Source: DMER64 sp964600385 (GTDB lineage: Bacteria > Bacteroidota > Bacteroidia > Bacteroidales > UBA932). From it: a DNA stretch of 17,165 nucleotides. Position 1 is the first letter of the stretch, and every line of letters begins with the position of its first letter. The notes under the pieces are model-generated. The model did no database searches. It saw nothing but the letters and a program-made list of their open reading frames with translations, and was not told the origin of the DNA. Positions 15,651 through 17,165 of this stretch are shown in pieces. Where the stretch lies: contig CAZRJC010000033.1 in NCBI GenBank assembly GCA_964600385.1, positions 1 to 17,165 of the forward strand, given 5' to 3'. The position numbers and the translations under genes were made by a program.

Positions 15651-16843
15651 CCTTCCCGGTAGAAACTGCGTATGAAACGAAGTACCACACCCAGGATTGC
15701 AAGCAGTATTCCGGAAGCTATCAACAGCCACTGGATGGGCATGATATCCGCCAAAGGACCGAATATCAGGGTCCCGAGGGGAATAAAAGAAGAAAAGATA
15801 ATGGAGTACAGCCCAAACACACGTCCCATCATCCGTGGTTCGACTTTTTCCTGTATCATAACGGTTACAGGGGTGCTGCCAAAAGGCATGGCTATGCCGA
15901 TTATAAAGATGACTGCCAGGTATACAATAAAATTGTAGGTGAACCCCATTATGAAGGTGAATATCCCGAATACAATTATTCCCAGCGTAAACGTGTTCAT
16001 CCTGTTCCTGAAGCCGCCCCAGGTACTGAGCAGCACGCCGCCAATGATCGCTCCCACAGAGAAGGCAATCTCGTTGGCCGTAAGGTACCAGTAGTCGCCT
16101 CCGAATGTCCTGGTCACCATAAGGACGTTCAGTATGGCACAAGGTGTAATGAGTATGGCAAAGAGGGTGGCGAAAATAAACAGTTTGCGGACAAAAGAGT
16201 GATCCAGACTGTAACGGATACCTGCTTTGAGCTCTTCAAAATACCCGGCATGTTTTCCGTCCTCTGCCTCACTTTTCTTATGCTGGAAACGAATACCCAG
16301 TAGAATGGATATGCCGATGGCTGCCGTTACCACATCTATGAGCAGAAGATAATGAAAGGCGCCAAAATTAAGGACGGCCCCGGCCGCGGCAGGTGCGACA
16401 AGATTTATTGTGGAATGGATGCTGTTGGTGATGCCGTTTACCTTCATAAGCTTGTCCCGGGGAACCAATTCCGGTAGAATAGACTGTATGGCAGGCATTT
16501 GTATACCCGACCCGGCCGATCTGATTGCCGAGAAGATAAACAGCAGCCATATCCCCGATGCGCCTTTGGCCATGAGGATGGCCAGGATAAGTGTGGCAAT
16601 GGCAATCCCTCCGTCGGAGAGAATGATGAGCATTTTCTTATTGTACCGGTCGGCCCATACGCCCGAAAATATGGATAGCAGGATCTGCGGAGTGAAACTG
16701 CACAGAACCGATAATGTGACATAGAGTCCCGAGGATGTTTCCCGCGCAATGTACCAGGTGATGGCAAACTGCACGAGCATCGATCCGAATAAGGTGATTG
16801 TCTGTCCGGCCAGAAAGGCCGTGATCTGTCGCTTCCAGCTCAT
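15632..16843 (-). CDS. MFS transporter (drug/siderophore-exporter-like)
   Basis: The protein has 403 residues from ATG 16843; an in-frame TAA lies just upstream, so there is no alternative start. About twelve hydrophobic segments are visible, the usual count for MFS. The motif-A loop GVWADRYNKK (61-70) lies between TM2 and TM3. A central charged loop (FQHKKSEAEDGKHAGYFEEL) separates the halves, and RMMGRVFGLYS appears in the second half. The pattern resembles the MFS_3/EntS and Mef-like branch (proton-driven export of drugs or siderophores); the substrate is unknown. It is followed 20 bases later by the thioesterase gene. It diverges from the repeat-containing region at the right edge. Confidence 0.88.
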   Translation of the reverse strand: MSWKRQITAFLAGQTITLFGSMLVQFAITWYIARETSSGLYVTLSVLCSFTPQILLSIFSGVWADRYNKKMLIILSDGGIAIATLILAILMAKGASGIWLLFIFSAIRSAGSGIQMPAIQSILPELVPRDKLMKVNGITNSIHSTINLVAPAAAGAVLNFGAFHYLLLIDVVTAAIGISILLGIRFQHKKSEAEDGKHAGYFEELKAGIRYSLDHSFVRKLFIFATLFAILITPCAILNVLMVTRTFGGDYWYLTANEIAFSVGAIIGGVLLSTWGGFRNRMNTFTLGIIVFGIFTFIMGFTYNFIVYLAVIFIIGIAMPFGSTPVTVMIQEKVEPRMMGRVFGLYSIIFSSFIPLGTLIFGPLADIMPIQWLLIASGILLAILGVVLRFIRSFYREGLPETV

Positions 16844-16845
16844 TT

Positions 16846-16875
16846 TCCTCTTGCTTAAAGTTCTCCTCTTGCTTA
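16846..16875 (-). promoter_or_regulatory. Duplicated Shine-Dalgarno-like leader of the MFS gene
   Basis: On the minus strand the 12-mer TAAGCAAGAGGA occurs twice, at 16875-16864 and 16857-16846, with an 18-base period. The second copy ends two bases before the ATG and carries AAGAGGA, a Shine-Dalgarno-like word; the first is a spare copy. Such words are rare as initiators in Bacteroidota, so the doubling is notable. It could also be a simple slippage duplication. Confidence 0.45.
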
Positions 16876-16883
16876 CAAACTTT

Positions 16884-16891
16884 CAAAGATA
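16884..16891 (-). promoter_or_regulatory. Candidate -7 box for the MFS gene
   Basis: TATCTTTG on the minus strand matches TAnnTTTG; it would give a leader of about 38 bases that contains the duplicated leader. No convincing TTTG is present at -33 (about 16911-16915 reads TTCT-like). Confidence 0.4.
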
Positions 16892-16933
16892 AGAAAGAAA
16901 CCGTTTCCAGAAGCTGCCTGCACAATTCTGGCA

Positions 16934-17165
16934 ATGCGTCTCCCTGAAGCAGCCAGGCCCTTCTTCCATATCTCCCGCCTTTTCTCCATTTCGGTGAAGA
17001 ACCGTCACAAGATATTCAGAACGGGAAACGCCTCCCATTGGCTGGCGCCAACCGGGCATTTCCTCTGTTTACCAGCCGCTCATCTCACAGAGCATTTCTC
17101 AAACACGGTGAAGAACACCTTCAAGATATTTAGAACGGGAAACGCCTCCCATTGGCTGGCGCCAA
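16934..17165 (+). CDS. Possible repeat protein, open at the window edge (uncertain)
   Basis: From ATG 16934 a frame of 77 codons runs off the window without a stop. Its product would contain twice the block KIFRTGNASHWLAP, 38 residues apart, with GHFLCLPAAHLTEHFSN between. The 114-bp repeat period is a multiple of three, so the frame is kept. I do not recognise the protein. No signal peptide, promoter or ribosome site supports it. It may be only a chance frame through a repeated non-coding element; the other strand has stops in each copy. The first two-thirds of the frame before 16992 show only faint similarity to the repeat unit. Confidence 0.25.
   Translation, partial: MRLPEAARPFFHISRLFSISVKNRHKIFRTGNASHWLAPTGHFLCLPAAHLTEHFSNTVKNTFKIFRTGNASHWLAP
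16992..17165. repeat. Two direct copies of a 60-bp repeat, 114-bp period, continuing out of the window
   Basis: Copy 1 is 16992-17051 and copy 2 is 17106-17165 (window end). They differ at six of 60 positions, five of them within bases 12-16 of the unit; the last 30 bases are identical and include the 8-bp palindrome TGGCGCCA. The 54 bases between are unique in the window. Because copy 2 stops at the edge, the true repeat length and copy number are unknown. Confidence 0.85.

Noticed and set aside
15612..16142. N-terminal extension of the thioesterase frame back to an ATG at 16142
   Set aside because: It runs across the MFS gene in another frame, has no thioesterase-like content, and a strong promoter plus ATG lie at 15650-15609, matching the family start.
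16638..16934. Minus-strand frame containing KQEENFKQEEN
   Set aside because: The repeated residues only reflect the duplicated leader of the MFS gene; the rest is antisense or off-frame to the transporter.
16992..17165. CRISPR array at the right edge
   Set aside because: Units are 60 bp with a 54-bp gap, only two copies are visible, and the gap is not a repeat-spacer pattern; no cas genes are present.

Overview
The window looks like a chromosomal segment from a member of the Bacteroidales (Bacteroidota); I cannot name the genus. The clues are fimbrillin-like lipoproteins, a SusC-type TonB plug domain, a DUF3089 lipoprotein, and several Bacteroidota-type promoters (-33 TTTG, 19-21 nt spacer, -7 TAnnTTTG). 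No tRNA, rRNA, CRISPR array, transposase or phage structural gene is visible.

Left part (1-3008): two related surface lipoproteins on the minus strand. One is cut by the window edge (1-205) and one is complete (801-3008). Between them lies a plus-strand helix-turn-helix regulator (380-796). The complete protein is unusual: a small DNA-binding domain is joined in frame to the lipoprotein signal peptide, and an ATA codon sits exactly where the lipoprotein's ATG would be expected.

Centre (3176-11848, plus strand): a 1569-residue protein made of two UvrA-like halves (four ABC ATPase modules), then a three-gene extracytoplasmic hydrolase cluster. The cluster is an M28 metallopeptidase with a C-terminal outer-membrane-barrel-like region, a DUF3089 alpha/beta-hydrolase lipoprotein, and a second M28 metallopeptidase. 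Neither UvrA half has the UvrB-binding insertion. One of the four composite ATPase sites appears dead on both of its faces.

Right part (11860-16843): a minus-strand pair encoding a NUDIX hydrolase and a TonB-plug protein without a barrel. Then come an AMP-forming acyl-CoA/ACP synthetase (plus strand) and a convergent acyl-ACP thioesterase, which share a bidirectional terminator built over both stop codons. Upstream of the thioesterase is an MFS exporter. The synthetase and thioesterase suggest acyl-chain handling (activation and release).

Right edge (16934-17165): two copies of a 60-bp repeat, 114 bp apart, within a reading frame that stays open to the end of the window. Nothing here is proven to be a new system. 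The most unusual items are the helix-turn-helix/lipoprotein fusion, the asymmetric double UvrA, the M28-barrel fusion, the plug-only protein, the promoters placed almost on start codons, and the edge repeat.
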